Source of the DNA: an uncultured Rubrobacteraceae bacterium
GTDB lineage: Bacteria; Actinomycetota; Rubrobacteria; Rubrobacterales; Rubrobacteraceae
Direction of reading: 5' to 3'
DNA: 53,752 nucleotides
NCBI GenBank assembly: GCA_902806015.1
Contig: CADCUZ010000012.1
Location: forward strand, 1-53,752
Position numbers and translations under genes: made by a program. Position 1 is the first letter of the stretch, and the number at the start of each line of letters is the position of its first letter. The notes under the pieces are model-generated. The model ran no database searches, was not told where the DNA came from, and saw only the letters and a program-made list of their open reading frames with translations. Below, one piece after another: positions 42,156-53,253 of this stretch.

Positions 42156-42171
42156 GCCGCCTTTCGGCGGC
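42156..42171. repeat. Hairpin with GAAA tetraloop in the gap-pgk spacer
   Basis: On the minus strand GCCGCC-GAAA-GGCGGC forms a 6-bp stem capped by a GNRA tetraloop, in the 183-bp spacer between gap and pgk. It may mark an RNA processing point or uncouple the two genes. Confidence 0.5.
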
Positions 42172-42249
42172 ATTCGGCCCGTTGGAGCGCCAGCGACGCC
42201 CGGCCACGGCCTCGTTCCGACTAGTTGAAAGCGAAGGCCGCAGCGTGCT

Positions 42250-43257
<1,008 letters not shown>

Positions 43258-43435
43258 AACCCTCTCCTCTCGTCGTTTTTTGGGTCATCCTACGGGCTCA
43301 CCCTATTGTTACCGAAAGTAGGCGCGAGTAAAAGCCGCCCAAGGGCTTCGCGATGCGGGCTCGCCCGGGCGCCCGCGGGGCGCGGAATCGGCCAAGGGAG
43401 CAGGCGCCGGTCGTGGCCGGTCAAGTAGAAGGCGG

Positions 43436-44311
43436 TCATGGCATCAGGAGACCTGTCTGCTCGCGTCCGAGCTCGACCAGACGCCGCAGCCGGTGGTTGG
43501 CGGCGCTCTTAGAGATCCCGCCCATCTGGGCCAGCTCCGCCAACGAAGCGTCGGGGTGCTCAAGACGGAGTTCAAGCATGTCGCGCAACGCCGGGGGAAG
43601 CTTCGCCGGATCGAGGTCTTGCAACGCCCTCTGCTGGCGGGCGGCGGCGGTCGCGGTGCGACCGGCGTTGGCCGCGTCGAAGTTGGTGACGCGGTTGGCG
43701 TTAGCCTTTGCTTCGCCCAAGACGGCCCGAGCCTCGTACTCTAGGACTGCATCGTTCAGGCCCATCTGGGCCAGCACGGAGGTGACCCCGTCGGCGCTCT
43801 TGGTGTAGGCGACCCACCTTGCCCGCCGCCGCGCGACCTTAAGCGGCACGCGGGAGAAGGCGGCCACACGACGCGCGAAGTCCCCGTCGCGGTGCACCAC
43901 TTCCAAGTGGTACCCGCCGCGGCCTCCGGGCCTGGTTACCGATCCGGCCCCCTGAAACGCGCCCCGTAGGTAGGCGGCGCGGTCGGCCGCGGACCGCGAG
44001 CCCCGGGCGAAGCGCAGCTCGTCCGCGGCCTGTATCGCCCCGTTCCCTTCCGTGCGGACGGCGTACCTCGTCCTGCCGAAGCGGTCTGGCTCTGTTGGCG
44101 AGAGCCGGGGTTCGAGGCCGAACTCGGAGCGCCACAGCCGCACGGCCGAGCGGGCGACGGCGGCGCTGGAGGTGCGCAGCGTCACGCCGGTTGCGTCCCA
44201 CTCGCCGGCCGCGTCCACGAGGCCGGCGAGCTCCGCGCGGGCCGCGCGGTCGAGCCGACCGGCGAAGCCGGCCGCCAGCTGCCGGCGCACCTCAGAGGCG
44301 AACGAGGGCAG
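43436..44311 (-). CDS. whiA: Sporulation-type regulator WhiA (DUF199)
   Basis: WhiA is a DNA-binding regulator related to homing endonucleases; in Streptomyces it controls division genes. The protein of about 291 residues has the LAGLIDADG-like region SRSAADRAAYLRGAFQGAGSV and RRRARWVAYTKSADGVTSVL, then the helix-turn-helix LAELAQMGGISKSAANHRLR. Homologues start SFASEV; here LPSFASEV begins at CTG 44311 with GGGAGGTG 7 bases upstream, so CTG is my preferred start. GTG at 44290 is the canonical alternative. It overlaps yvcK by 20 bases. Confidence 0.93.
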   Translation of the reverse strand: MPSFASEVRRQLAAGFAGRLDRAARAELAGLVDAAGEWDATGVTLRTSSAAVARSAVRLWRSEFGLEPRLSPTEPDRFGRTRYAVRTEGNGAIQAADELRFARGSRSAADRAAYLRGAFQGAGSVTRPGGRGGYHLEVVHRDGDFARRVAAFSRVPLKVARRRARWVAYTKSADGVTSVLAQMGLNDAVLEYEARAVLGEAKANANRVTNFDAANAGRTATAAARQQRALQDLDPAKLPPALRDMLELRLEHPDASLAELAQMGGISKSAANHRLRRLVELGREQTGLLMP

Positions 44312-45254
44312 CCTCGCACACCTCCCTTGCCAGACGGCCGGGGTCGTGACGCAGCCCAGCCCGGTCTTCGCCCGAGAGCAGGTCCGCCGCCCGCACCGCG
44401 AGGCCCATCTCGCGCAGAACCCCCAGGTCCACCTCGACCCGGGCTGCCTCTTCGGCCTCGTAGCGCGCCAGAACGCCGGACGACAAAGCCCCCGAGTGGA
44501 CGAGCACATCGGTCACGACGGTCCCGAGGTGCCCCGAGATCGCCTTGACGTGGTCCGAGACGGCGAACCCGTCCGTCTCCCCCGGCTGCGTCATGACGTT
44601 CGCCACGTAGACCACGGGGCCGCCGAACCGGGCCAGCGCCCCGCGGACCCCGCCGCCGAGGAGCGCCGGGATGGTGCTCGTAAAGAGGCTGCCCGGGCCG
44701 AGCACCAGCACGTCGGCCCCCTCTATGGCCTCGATGACCCCGGGCGGGGCGGGCACCCCTTCGGGCTCCACACAGACGCGCGAGATCCTCTTGCCTACCC
44801 CGTGCACCACCGACTCGCCGCGGGTCACCGTGCCGTCTGCGTAGCGGACCACGAGGGTCAGGCTCTCCTCCGCCGCCGGATAGACGCGGCCCTTGATGCG
44901 CAGGAATCGGGCTGCCTGCTCGACGCCCTCGCAGAAGCCTCCCGCCATGTCCGAGAGCGCGGCGATGATGATGTTGCCGACGCTGTGGTCGTTGAGGTCC
45001 CCCGGCGCCTCGAAGCGGTAGTTGAAGACCTCGGCGAGCCTCTTGCGGCCGGCGAGGGCCACCAGGCAATTCCTCACGTCCCCCGGGGGCGCCACCCCGA
45101 GCTCCTGGCGGAGCCTGCCGCTCGACCCGCCGTCGTCCGCGACCGTCACGACCGCCGTCAGGTCCCGGACCCGATCGCGCAACCCACCTAAAAGCACCGG
45201 CAACCCGGTACCCCCGCCGAACGCGACCACCCGAAGATCCTCCACCCTGTCCAT
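44292..45254 (-). CDS. yvcK: YvcK family protein (gluconeogenesis factor/CofD-like fold)
   Basis: YvcK is needed for growth on gluconeogenic carbon and for cell-wall balance in Gram-positive bacteria and is thought to bind UDP-sugars. The 320-residue protein has VVAFGGGTGLPVLLGGLRD, VTVADDGGSSGRLRQELG, HSVGNIIIAALSDM and LGPGSLFTSTIPALLGGG. The ATG at 45254 is preceded by TATACT (45263-45268) ending 8 bases upstream, with no ribosome binding site. The frame open to 45560 does not look coding. Normal partners rapZ and uvrC lie further upstream. Confidence 0.95.
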   Translation of the reverse strand: MDRVEDLRVVAFGGGTGLPVLLGGLRDRVRDLTAVVTVADDGGSSGRLRQELGVAPPGDVRNCLVALAGRKRLAEVFNYRFEAPGDLNDHSVGNIIIAALSDMAGGFCEGVEQAARFLRIKGRVYPAAEESLTLVVRYADGTVTRGESVVHGVGKRISRVCVEPEGVPAPPGVIEAIEGADVLVLGPGSLFTSTIPALLGGGVRGALARFGGPVVYVANVMTQPGETDGFAVSDHVKAISGHLGTVVTDVLVHSGALSSGVLARYEAEEAARVEVDLGVLREMGLAVRAADLLSGEDRAGLRHDPGRLAREVCEAALVRL

Positions 45255-45292
45255 CGGCGGCCAGTATACCCGCTGCCCCGGGGCCCCCGCCC

Positions 45293-46252
45293 CTAGCCCG
45301 AGATCCTCTCCCGGCCGTGCGGCTCGGAGAAGTCTAAGACCGGGCCCTTGGGCACTATGCGCGTCGGGTTGACGGACCCGTGGCTGCGGTAGTAGTGCCT
45401 CTTTATGTGCCCCATGTCGACGGTCCCGGCGACGCCCGGCTGCCCGTAGAGATCCCTCAGGTACCCCCAGAGGTTCGGGTAGTCTACGATGCGCCGGAGG
45501 TTGCACTTGAAGTGGCCGTGGTAGACCGCGTCGAAGCGCACCAGCGTCGGGAATAGGCACCAGTCGGCCTCCGTTATGTGGTCACCGCACAGGTAGCGGC
45601 GCGTGCCGAGGAGCCCCTCCCAGTGGTCGAGGGCACCGAAAAGCTCCGTCACGGCCTCCTCGTAGGCCTCCTGGGTGGTGGCGAACCCGGAGCGGTAGAC
45701 GCCGTTGTTTATCGGCTCGTAGATGGCGTCGATGGTCGCGTCGATCTCTCCGCGCCCGTCCTCGGGGAAAAAGTCCGCGCCGGCGGCGATGCCGCCGAAC
45801 TCCACGTCGAGCATGCGGACGATCTCCCGAGACTCGTTGTTGACAATGGTCCTTTGTTCCTTGTCCCAGAGAACGGGCGTGGTGACCCGTCCGGTGTACC
45901 TAGGGTCGGCCTTGGCGTAGACCTCCCGCAAAAAAAGGGCGCCGTTGACCGTATCCGGGATGACGCCAGGCTCGTCGTAGAAGGCCCAGCCGTCCTCACC
46001 CATAAACGAGCCGACCGCCGAGAGGCCTATGGCGTCCTCGAGGCCCTTGAGTTTGCGCAGGATCGCGGTCCGGTGCGCCCACGGGCAGGCCCACGCGACG
46101 TAGAGGTGGTACCGGCCCGCCTCCGCGGGGAATTCCGTGCCGACCGAGGAGATCCAACCGCGAAAGCTCGTCGTAGATCGCCTGAAACGGCCGTGCTCCC
46201 TCGGTATGTCAGCCTCGGTCTTCCAAACTCCATCTACCAGCATGCCGGACAT
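45293..46252 (-). CDS. Glutathionyl-hydroquinone reductase-like GST (omega/ECM4 family)
   Basis: Family members reduce glutathionyl-hydroquinones; in actinobacteria another thiol, such as mycothiol, may serve. The 319-residue protein has the active-site motif AWACPWAHRTAILR (Cys near residue 56), followed by the C-terminal helical domain with RYLCGDHITEADWCLFPTLV and DYPNLWGYLRDLY. GGGAGG precedes the ATG by 4 bases. It stands between yvcK and rapZ, where this gene is not expected, so it was probably inserted. Confidence 0.93.
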   Translation of the reverse strand: MSGMLVDGVWKTEADIPREHGRFRRSTTSFRGWISSVGTEFPAEAGRYHLYVAWACPWAHRTAILRKLKGLEDAIGLSAVGSFMGEDGWAFYDEPGVIPDTVNGALFLREVYAKADPRYTGRVTTPVLWDKEQRTIVNNESREIVRMLDVEFGGIAAGADFFPEDGRGEIDATIDAIYEPINNGVYRSGFATTQEAYEEAVTELFGALDHWEGLLGTRRYLCGDHITEADWCLFPTLVRFDAVYHGHFKCNLRRIVDYPNLWGYLRDLYGQPGVAGTVDMGHIKRHYYRSHGSVNPTRIVPKGPVLDFSEPHGRERISG

Positions 46253-46909
46253 GAAACCTCCCTCGGGTTGCGCAGCGTCATCTTACTCTACAGCGTCCCA
46301 TCCCCGGGTGGCTCGCGATAACCCGCCGGGCCATCCGCCTTTTCGGAAGGCGGTAGAGGCGACTTCCCGCCGACTTCCTTGCCGTCACTGACAAGCCTCA
46401 ACAGCGCGGCGGCGAGAACGACGGCGAGGGCTACCAAGATCCGCTCAGGAAGAAAGCGGCTTGGCAGCCCCCGTTGAGGGCGGCCACGGGTCCTCTCCCC
46501 GCGTCTGCCGGTTCCTCGGTCCGGGAGGCCGCGACGCTTGCGAGCACCGCCAGGGGCGGGGCGCCCCGCCAAGCTACTTAGCGTTGTTGACGAGCCCGCA
46601 GCCAGGCCGGCATCGCGCTCGGCCAACGCCCCTCACGGAACCAGGATAAAGTGAGAAAGGCGAACGAGGCGCCAAAACCCAGCAGGAGTATCCCGGGCAG
46701 GACATTCCACGGAGAAGCTTCCTCCTATCGGAGCCCGCGCGAAGAGCAGCAACGAACGGACGAGCAGGGCCATACCGCCTACCAGCATCCGCTTCTCCAG
46801 CGCGGTTTTGGGCGGGCGATGGGGCGTCCGGAGCCTTAAAAACGTAGGCCTTTCGGTCGACGTTGTCGAGGACCTCTCCCTCACGGCTCGGACGAAACAA
46901 ACTCGAGTC
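46253..46909. other. Region of decayed coding sequence
   Basis: No complete frame makes sense here. On the minus strand short protein-like pieces appear in different frames, among them RMLVGGMALLVRSLLLFARAP and RILVALAVVLAAALLRLV, both hydrophobic. They may be remnants of membrane protein genes lost during the insertion that separated yvcK from rapZ. Confidence 0.35.
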
Positions 46910-47047
46910 AAACATCTGAACCACGCGCGTCTGGGCGCCGACCCGGGAGTCGTGGTCCAGGTTGAAGCCCATCTTCCCGGCGTAGAAGTCCTTCGCGCGA
47001 TCCACGTCTGTGATGGGAACCGATACCACTTCGAGCTTCCATTCCAC
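46910..47047 (-). pseudogene. Truncated VOC (glyoxalase-type) protein
   Basis: From GTG at 47047, with GGGGAGGAAG 7 bases upstream, the frame reads VEWKLEVVSVPITDVDRAKD and continues FYAGKMGFNLDHDSRVGAQT. This is the N-terminal repeat of a vicinal oxygen chelate enzyme. After VVQMF the similarity stops and the frame runs on into unrelated sequence to 46574. Only about 46 of 120-140 residues remain, so the gene is broken. It is divergent from the HxlR gene, a common pair in which the regulator controls the enzyme. Confidence 0.6.
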
Positions 47048-47157
47048 GGCGCATCTTCCTCCCCTGCGGCGGCCGGGCATCGGCTGGCCAGAGCATACGG
47101 CAATAGTCCTAAAAAATAACCATAAAATTATTAAAAATGACAAAAAAGTTCGAGATA

Positions 47158-47175
47158 CTACCTGAGTGGTAGAAT
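47158..47175 (+). promoter_or_regulatory. -10 box and operator palindrome of the HxlR-type gene
   Basis: CTACC-N5-GGTAG (47158-47172) overlaps the -10 box TAGAAT (47170-47175), which ends 7 bases before the ATG at 47183. The regulator probably binds here and represses itself. An AT-rich stretch at 47105-47150 lies just upstream and could also serve the divergent gene. Confidence 0.55.
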
Positions 47176-47182
47176 GTCGGTC

Positions 47183-47872
<690 letters not shown>

Positions 47873-47985
47873 CGCCGCCCAGGACGCGTTCCGGTCCGCT
47901 GGGAAGCCGACCTCTTTGCCCCTCGGGGCGGTTGTGGAGAGGATGGCGACGCCCTTTTCCGTAAAGGACTTACTTAGGCTAAAGG

Positions 47986-48894
47986 CTACTTCTCCACGTC
48001 CCTGTGACGGACGAAGATGCCCACTCCGGCACCCTCCTCGCGCAGGCGTTTGGCCAGCTCCTCGACGACGGCGACCGATCGGTGGCGTCCCCCGGTGCAG
48101 CCGACGCCGAGCGTGAAGTAGGTCTTGCCCTCCGCGTCGTAGCGGGGGATCAAGAACGAGAGCAGGTCGCCGACCTTGGCCAGAAACGCCTGGCAGTCTT
48201 CGAGGCCGAGCACCGCCTGGCGCACGGGCTCGTCATGACCCGTGAGGGAGCGGAGGTCGGGGTCGTAGTGCGGGTTCGGGAGGAAGCGGACGTCGAGTAG
48301 GGTGTCCACATCCATGGGGATGCCGTGCTTAAAGCCGAACGAGGTCAGGCTGACCGTCAGCCGGCTGGAGAACGATTCGGCGAGCTTTTTGAAGCGCAGG
48401 CGGGCGTCGAGCGTCGAGTAGCCGGAGGTGTCCACCACAAGGTCGGCCATCTCGCGCACCGTCGAGAGGTCTCGCCGCTCCCAACGGATGGCCTCAAGCA
48501 CGTCTCCGTCGCGCGCGGCCGGGTGCGGCCGGCGGCTCTCCTTGTAGCGCCGGACGAGGCTGGGGTCGTCGGACTCGATGAACAGGATGCGGTGGTCCCA
48601 GCCGTCCTCCCCCTCCGCGGCCTCCAGGCTCCGCTCGAGCTCCTCGCCGAAGTACCGCCGCCCCCGCATGTCCATCACCGCGACCACGCCGTCCGGCCTG
48701 CCGACGCCCTCGCCCGTGGCCTCCATCACGGCCGGCACCATGCGCGGCGGCAGGTTGTCCACGCAGAAGTACCCCGCGTCCTCGAAGGCCTGCAGGGCGT
48801 TGGACTTGCCCGCACCGGAAAGACCGGTGATGATGACGATGCGGCGCCTGCCCGCGGCCGGAGCCCCGGCGACGTCCGGCGCCTCCTCGCTCAA
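47986..48894 (-). CDS. rapZ: RNase adapter/nucleotide-binding protein RapZ
   Basis: RapZ (YvcJ) binds nucleotides, and in E. coli guides RNase E to a small RNA; its role in actinobacteria is less clear. The 302-residue protein has Walker A TGLSGAGKSNALQAFEDAG, then YFCVDNLPP and SFGFKHGIPMDVDTLLDVRF, and ends with IGCTGG-type sequence (LGVGCTGGRHRSVAVVEELA). I chose TTG at 48894 with GAGGCGGG upstream. It is part of the uvrC-rapZ-yvcK-whiA cluster, here separated from yvcK by about 2.7 kb. Confidence 0.95.
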   Translation of the reverse strand: MSEEAPDVAGAPAAGRRRIVIITGLSGAGKSNALQAFEDAGYFCVDNLPPRMVPAVMEATGEGVGRPDGVVAVMDMRGRRYFGEELERSLEAAEGEDGWDHRILFIESDDPSLVRRYKESRRPHPAARDGDVLEAIRWERRDLSTVREMADLVVDTSGYSTLDARLRFKKLAESFSSRLTVSLTSFGFKHGIPMDVDTLLDVRFLPNPHYDPDLRSLTGHDEPVRQAVLGLEDCQAFLAKVGDLLSFLIPRYDAEGKTYFTLGVGCTGGRHRSVAVVEELAKRLREEGAGVGIFVRHRDVEK

Positions 48895-48943
48895 CCCGCC
48901 TCGACCCGCCCCTCCTGCAAAGCACAAAACATCTCGGTAAATC

Positions 48944-48972
48944 AGACTAGCACCACCGTGGCGGGCTTACAA
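48944..48972 (-). promoter_or_regulatory. rapZ promoter
   Basis: On the minus strand TTGTAA (48972-48967) and TAGTCT (48949-48944) are 17 bp apart, about 50 bp before the rapZ start. A good match to housekeeping promoters. Confidence 0.7.
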
Positions 48973-49036
48973 CGAAACACCGTATATTTAACCGAAAGGT
49001 CACTCGGAGGCTTCAGGGGCCACGAAACGCAGTCCC

Positions 49037-49053
49037 CAGGGGGACACCCCCTG
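49037..49053. terminator. GC-rich hairpin after uvrC
   Basis: CAGGGGG and CCCCCTG form a perfect 7-bp stem with a 3-base loop, 77 bases after the uvrC stop. No T tract follows, so it may end transcription together with other factors or protect the mRNA. Confidence 0.5.
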
Positions 49054-49129
49054 AGACCGCAGCAAGTTCCCGCCGCCGCGGCCCCCCTGTACGCCGAAAC
49101 TGGATAATCTTATGGCTTGGGCCCCTAAC

Positions 49130-50968
49130 CTACCTGTGCACCCTCGCGTGGACCTCGCGGGCGACGCGGCCGGGGAGGCCCGGGACGGCTTCGAGGTCTT
49201 CCAGGGAGGCGTTGAGGAAGGCGTCGGGGGTGCCGAAGTGGTCGAGGATCTGCTTTTTGCGGGCGGGGCCTATGCCGGGGAGGTCGTCGAGGACAGACTG
49301 CGTCATGGCCCTGCCCCGAACCTTGCGATGGTAGGAGTTGGCGAAGCGGTGGGCCTCGTCGCGGATCCGCTGGAGCAGGTGCAGCTCCGGGGAGTTGCGC
49401 TTGAGGAGTACGGGCTCGGGGCGGCCGGGCTGGAAGACCTCCTCGTCCCTCTTGGCCAGGGAGCGAAGCGGGATGTCCGGGAGCTCGCCGGCGACGCCCA
49501 TCTCGGCGAGAATTGGAACTACGGCGGAGAGCTGTCCCTTGCCCCCGTCAAGCAGGATCAGGTCCGGCGCAGGCAGGAACTTCTCGTTCTCCTCCTTGAG
49601 GCGTTCGAGGCGGCGCCTTATGACCTCGGACATGCTGGCAAAGTCGTCGGCGCCCTCGACGGTCCGGATCTTGAAGCGCCGGTACTGGTCCTTGGCCGGA
49701 CGGCCACCCTGAAAGACGACCATCGAGGCCACGGAGTTTGTGCCCATGGTATTCGAGATGTCGTAGCACTCGATGCGCATCGGCAGCTTCGGGAGGGCGA
49801 GCTCCTCGCGCAGCGTATCGAGCGTCGTGGCGACCTGGTTACGCCTGGCCTCGTCGAGCATCTTCTCGTGGGCGAGGCCGAGCTCGGCGTTGCGGACGGC
49901 GTTCTCCAGCACGCGGCGCTTGTCTCCCCGCCGCGGCCGGCGCACGTCCACTGCCGTCCCGCGGACCTGCGAGAGGTGCTCGCGCAGCGGACGGAGGTCG
50001 TCTTCGGGGGCCTCCGACTGGACCAGGACCTCGCGGGGCACGGCGGCATTGTCGTAGTACTGGGGGACGAACTTGAGCGCGAGGCTCTCGGCGCCCTCCT
50101 CCCCGTAGTTGTCCAGGAGAAACGAGTCGCGGTTGACCACCTGTCCGCCACGCACGGCGAAGACCTGGACGCAGGCCGACCCGTTCTCTGCGTAGGCGCC
50201 CACGGCGTCGAAAGAGTCCTCCGAGGTGATCGTGGCCTGCTGGCGGTCGCGGACGTGGTTCAGGGCGGCGAGCTCGTCGCGCAGCTTCGCGGCCCGCTCG
50301 AAATCCATCTCGTGGGCGGCGTTCTTCATGGCCTCCTGGCGCGTTCGGATCAGGCCGTCCACCCGCCCTTCGAGGAAGAGGATCACGTCGGCGACGATCC
50401 GGTCGTACGCCTCCTTGGTAACTGCGCCGATGCAAGGCGCCGCCGACCGCCCGATGTGGTAGTTGAGGCAAGGCACCCCGCTCCTGCGGCCCGGCTCGGG
50501 CCCCCGGCACTTGCGGAACGGGAACGTCTTGTTCAACACGTCCAGCGTCGAGTGTACCGACCCCGCGCTCGGGAACGGCCCGAAGTAGCGGTGCCGCGAA
50601 TCGTGCAAGGACCGCGTGGCAAAGACCCTCGGGTACTCGTCGCCCGCGGTTACCACGATGTACGGGTAGCTCTTGTCGTCTTTCAGGGAGGCGTTGAACC
50701 GCGGCCTGTGGCGCTTTATGAGGTTCGCTTCGAGGACGAGCGCCTCGGTCTCGCTGCGGGTCGCGATGAAATCTATCCGCGCGACCCGCTCGCGCATCTC
50801 CGCTATCTTGGGCCGACCGTCCCCGCCCTTGGTGAAGTAGTTCGCCACCCGGCTGCGGATGTTCTTCGCCTTTCCGACGTAGACTACCCTGTCCCCGTCG
50901 TCCTTGAAGATGTAGACGCCGGGCGAGGTGGGGAGGTGGGACCTGTCGGGGTAACCGTTACGGGACAT
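49130..50968 (-). CDS. uvrC: Excinuclease ABC subunit C
   Basis: UvrC makes both incisions in nucleotide excision repair. The 612-residue protein has the GIY-YIG nuclease domain at residues 10-90 ([20 protein letters not shown]), a UVR motif near residue 205 ([16 protein letters not shown]), the RNase H-like nuclease region with [19 protein letters not shown], and helix-hairpin-helix repeats at the end ([20 protein letters not shown]). A consensus TATAAT (50976-50981) ends 7 bases before the ATG, so the mRNA is probably leaderless. Secure. Confidence 0.97.
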   Translation of the reverse strand: MSRNGYPDRSHLPTSPGVYIFKDDGDRVVYVGKAKNIRSRVANYFTKGGDGRPKIAEMRERVARIDFIATRSETEALVLEANLIKRHRPRFNASLKDDKSYPYIVVTAGDEYPRVFATRSLHDSRHRYFGPFPSAGSVHSTLDVLNKTFPFRKCRGPEPGRRSGVPCLNYHIGRSAAPCIGAVTKEAYDRIVADVILFLEGRVDGLIRTRQEAMKNAAHEMDFERAAKLRDELAALNHVRDRQQATITSEDSFDAVGAYAENGSACVQVFAVRGGQVVNRDSFLLDNYGEEGAESLALKFVPQYYDNAAVPREVLVQSEAPEDDLRPLREHLSQVRGTAVDVRRPRRGDKRRVLENAVRNAELGLAHEKMLDEARRNQVATTLDTLREELALPKLPMRIECYDISNTMGTNSVASMVVFQGGRPAKDQYRRFKIRTVEGADDFASMSEVIRRRLERLKEENEKFLPAPDLILLDGGKGQLSAVVPILAEMGVAGELPDIPLRSLAKRDEEVFQPGRPEPVLLKRNSPELHLLQRIRDEAHRFANSYHRKVRGRAMTQSVLDDLPGIGPARKKQILDHFGTPDAFLNASLEDLEAVPGLPGRVAREVHARVHR

Positions 50969-50975
50969 CGCGCGT

Positions 50976-50981
50976 ATTATA
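50976..50981 (-). promoter_or_regulatory. uvrC -10 box, leaderless type
   Basis: Consensus TATAAT on the minus strand, 7 bases from the uvrC ATG, without a ribosome binding site or good -35 box. Confidence 0.6.
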
Positions 50982-51011
50982 CCGTGCCCCGGTAGCCCCC
51001 GGTCCCCTGGG

Positions 51012-51749
51012 CTACCGGGGCTTGAGACGGGGCTCGCGGCGACGGATCGTGGCCCCCGGTGGGATCATGTCGTCCCCCCCTGCCCGCGCGTATCCACCCA
51101 CGCCGCCGACCCAGCCGGCCACCGCCGCCGAGACGGTCGAGATGAGGACCCCGGCGAGGCCCACGAGGTCGAAATCGGAGAAGAGAAGGCCGAGCCCGGC
51201 GAGCCCGGCGAGGCCTGCCCCGATCAGGCCGAGACGTCTCCTCCAGGCCATGTCCGCCCCCTTCGAGTAGAGCGCGAGGACGAGGAGGACCATGGCCGCG
51301 ACGGTCAGGGGTGGGAAGAGATAGAAGGCCAAGCCGCCGATGTCGGCGAAGGTCTGGGTCCTGAAGGCTTGATCCCTCCGGGCGAACCCGAGCGCGGCGG
51401 CGATCCAGGCCAGGGAGAAGAAGCCGGACCAGCCGATCAGGGCTCCCAACCCGGTCCCGACCCTCCCCGCCACCCGGCTCGGCGCGCGGTAGGTGCGGGC
51501 GCCGAGAACGGCGGCGAAGACCATGCCGGGCACCAGGAGAACGGTGCCGAGGTAGGCGAGGCGCGGCGGGACGTAGTTGTAGATCTCGCCCTCCCCCACG
51601 TACCGGAACGGCAGCGACAGGAGGAAGTTGACGGCGAGAAAGGTCAGCATGCCCATATAAACCCACGTCACGCACCCGAACGCCCGCCGGTAGCGGGGCT
51701 GAAGCCCGCCCTGCTCCTCGCCCGTCCGCCCGTTCTGCCTAGAAGACAT
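51012..51749 (-). CDS. Polytopic membrane protein of unknown function (245 aa)
   Basis: I see about six hydrophobic segments, among them [77 protein letters not shown] and [20 protein letters not shown]. The N-terminus is polar ([14 protein letters not shown]) and the end basic ([10 protein letters not shown]). I chose ATG at 51749 because GGAGGAAC stands before it; it overlaps the upstream phosphodiesterase gene by 11 bases. No family recognised. Co-translation suggests a link with the phosphodiesterase. Confidence 0.8.
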   Translation of the reverse strand: MSSRQNGRTGEEQGGLQPRYRRAFGCVTWVYMGMLTFLAVNFLLSLPFRYVGEGEIYNYVPPRLAYLGTVLLVPGMVFAAVLGARTYRAPSRVAGRVGTGLGALIGWSGFFSLAWIAAALGFARRDQAFRTQTFADIGGLAFYLFPPLTVAAMVLLVLALYSKGADMAWRRRLGLIGAGLAGLAGLGLLFSDFDLVGLAGVLISTVSAAVAGWVGGVGGYARAGGDDMIPPGATIRRREPRLKPR

Positions 51750-53241
51750 GTTCCTCCGCGGGCCTGCCGGCCCCGAAATGGCCCAGCAGCATCGGGGCCA
51801 CGTCCGTGATCCTGCGCGGCGCGGGCTCGCCCCTCTCGAACCCGCCCGCCAGTACGAAGACGTTGGAGTCCTCCGCGTGCAGCGAGCCGTGGTCGCTGGC
51901 CTTGTGGTACCCCCCGGAGACCTCGCCGAAGGTGTAGCCGGGCGTCGCGGAGAGGACCACGTCGCCGCACCGGGGCGTGTGCAGGCACCCCCATAAGCGC
52001 TCCAGCGCGTCGGGGTAGTCGCCGTAACCCAGGTCTGCGCCCGAGACGTCGAGGTCCAGCGCGCCCGGGTCGCCCTCCAGCTCCCAAGAGCGCCCGAAGG
52101 AGTCCCGCGGGCCGTCGCCGGGGCGGAACCGCAACCCGTATTCGCTGGAGAGCACCTTCGCCCAGCCGGCTTCGGACCAGGCGGCCACGTCCACGCCCCG
52201 CCGGCCGACGAGGCTCTTCGCGACACGTTCTTGCCGGACACCGTCGCTCAGGTAGAGGAGCGCGGAGCGCCCGTTGGGCACCACGACTGCGTCGGCGTTC
52301 TTGCCGAAGCGGGCCTTGATGCCGGAGGAAACCTTGAGGTCGGGGATGCGGCGCAGGTCCACGTGGCGGCGGCCCGGCAGCAGCGGGGCGTGGCCGTGGT
52401 CGGAGAGGGCGAGGACTGCGTAGTCCTCCAGGAGCCGCTCCACACCGCCGGCGGCGGCGAAGATCCTGCCCACGTGCCCGTCCGCCGTCTGCAGCCACTG
52501 CCGCTGCGCCTCAAGGCCGTGGTGGTGGGCGATCGAGTCGCCCTTGAAGAAGTACACGAGGTTGAACGGCGCGGACCGTTCCCCGACGAGCATGGCCCCG
52601 ATCCGGGCGGCGTACTCGTCGTTGATGCCCGCTGACCGGAGGATGCCACCGCTCGCCTTGCGCCCGTTAAAGCCGGTCTCCCGACTGTAGAATAGGTCGC
52701 CCATGAAGTAGTCTTTCGGGCCTTCGACGGAGGGGCCGAGGTACCGACCGTTTTTCCGGTAGTTCTCGACGGTCTTCATCCGGATCGGGTGCGTGTGCGG
52801 CCCGCGGCGGACGGGGAAGTTTACGCAAGCGCCGTCGAAGCCCCGGTCGTGCAGGGTCTCGAAGAGCGTCGCCGCCCGCAGGTCGTCACGGTTCATCCGC
52901 CAAACGTTGTTGTGGAAGACCTTTATGGGGCCCGTCGCCATCACGGTCTCGGTCATGGCGCCGTAGACGACGACTCGCCGCTCGCGCTCGTCGTACCAGG
53001 CGTGCCCGACGATTCCGCTCCTGGCCGGGGCCTCCCCGGTCGCTATCGCCGCCGTCGCGGCGGGCGTGATGCTCGGGAAGACGGAAACCGCATCCCACAC
53101 CGCCTCCCCCCAGTGTGCCAGCGCCCCCAGGTTCGGGGTCTCGCCCTCCTCTATGGCGGAACGCAGCACGTCCGGCCGGATACCGTCGAGCACCAGCAGG
53201 AGGACGGGTTTCGGCGGGGGGCTGTGTTCTGGGATCGTCAA
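51739..53241 (-). CDS. Alkaline-phosphatase-superfamily phosphodiesterase/nucleotide pyrophosphatase
   Basis: A 500-residue enzyme of the type I phosphodiesterase (NPP) group. LLVLDGIRPDVL gives the first metal Asp, VFPSITPAATAAIATG holds the Thr nucleophile, and LSDHGHAPLLPG and SDHGSLHAED supply the Asp and His metal ligands. There is no signal peptide, so it may act in the cytoplasm. Substrate unknown. It starts with TTG, and TAGAAT at 53251-53256 ends 9 bases upstream. Confidence 0.92.
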   Translation of the reverse strand: MTIPEHSPPPKPVLLLVLDGIRPDVLRSAIEEGETPNLGALAHWGEAVWDAVSVFPSITPAATAAIATGEAPARSGIVGHAWYDERERRVVVYGAMTETVMATGPIKVFHNNVWRMNRDDLRAATLFETLHDRGFDGACVNFPVRRGPHTHPIRMKTVENYRKNGRYLGPSVEGPKDYFMGDLFYSRETGFNGRKASGGILRSAGINDEYAARIGAMLVGERSAPFNLVYFFKGDSIAHHHGLEAQRQWLQTADGHVGRIFAAAGGVERLLEDYAVLALSDHGHAPLLPGRRHVDLRRIPDLKVSSGIKARFGKNADAVVVPNGRSALLYLSDGVRQERVAKSLVGRRGVDVAAWSEAGWAKVLSSEYGLRFRPGDGPRDSFGRSWELEGDPGALDLDVSGADLGYGDYPDALERLWGCLHTPRCGDVVLSATPGYTFGEVSGGYHKASDHGSLHAEDSNVFVLAGGFERGEPAPRRITDVAPMLLGHFGAGRPAEEHVF

Positions 53242-53253
53242 GACCCGCCTATT

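Noticed and set aside
44312..44509. Upstream extension of the whiA frame
   Set aside because: It overlaps the conserved end of yvcK, and its translation is Arg/Cys-rich without similarity to WhiA.
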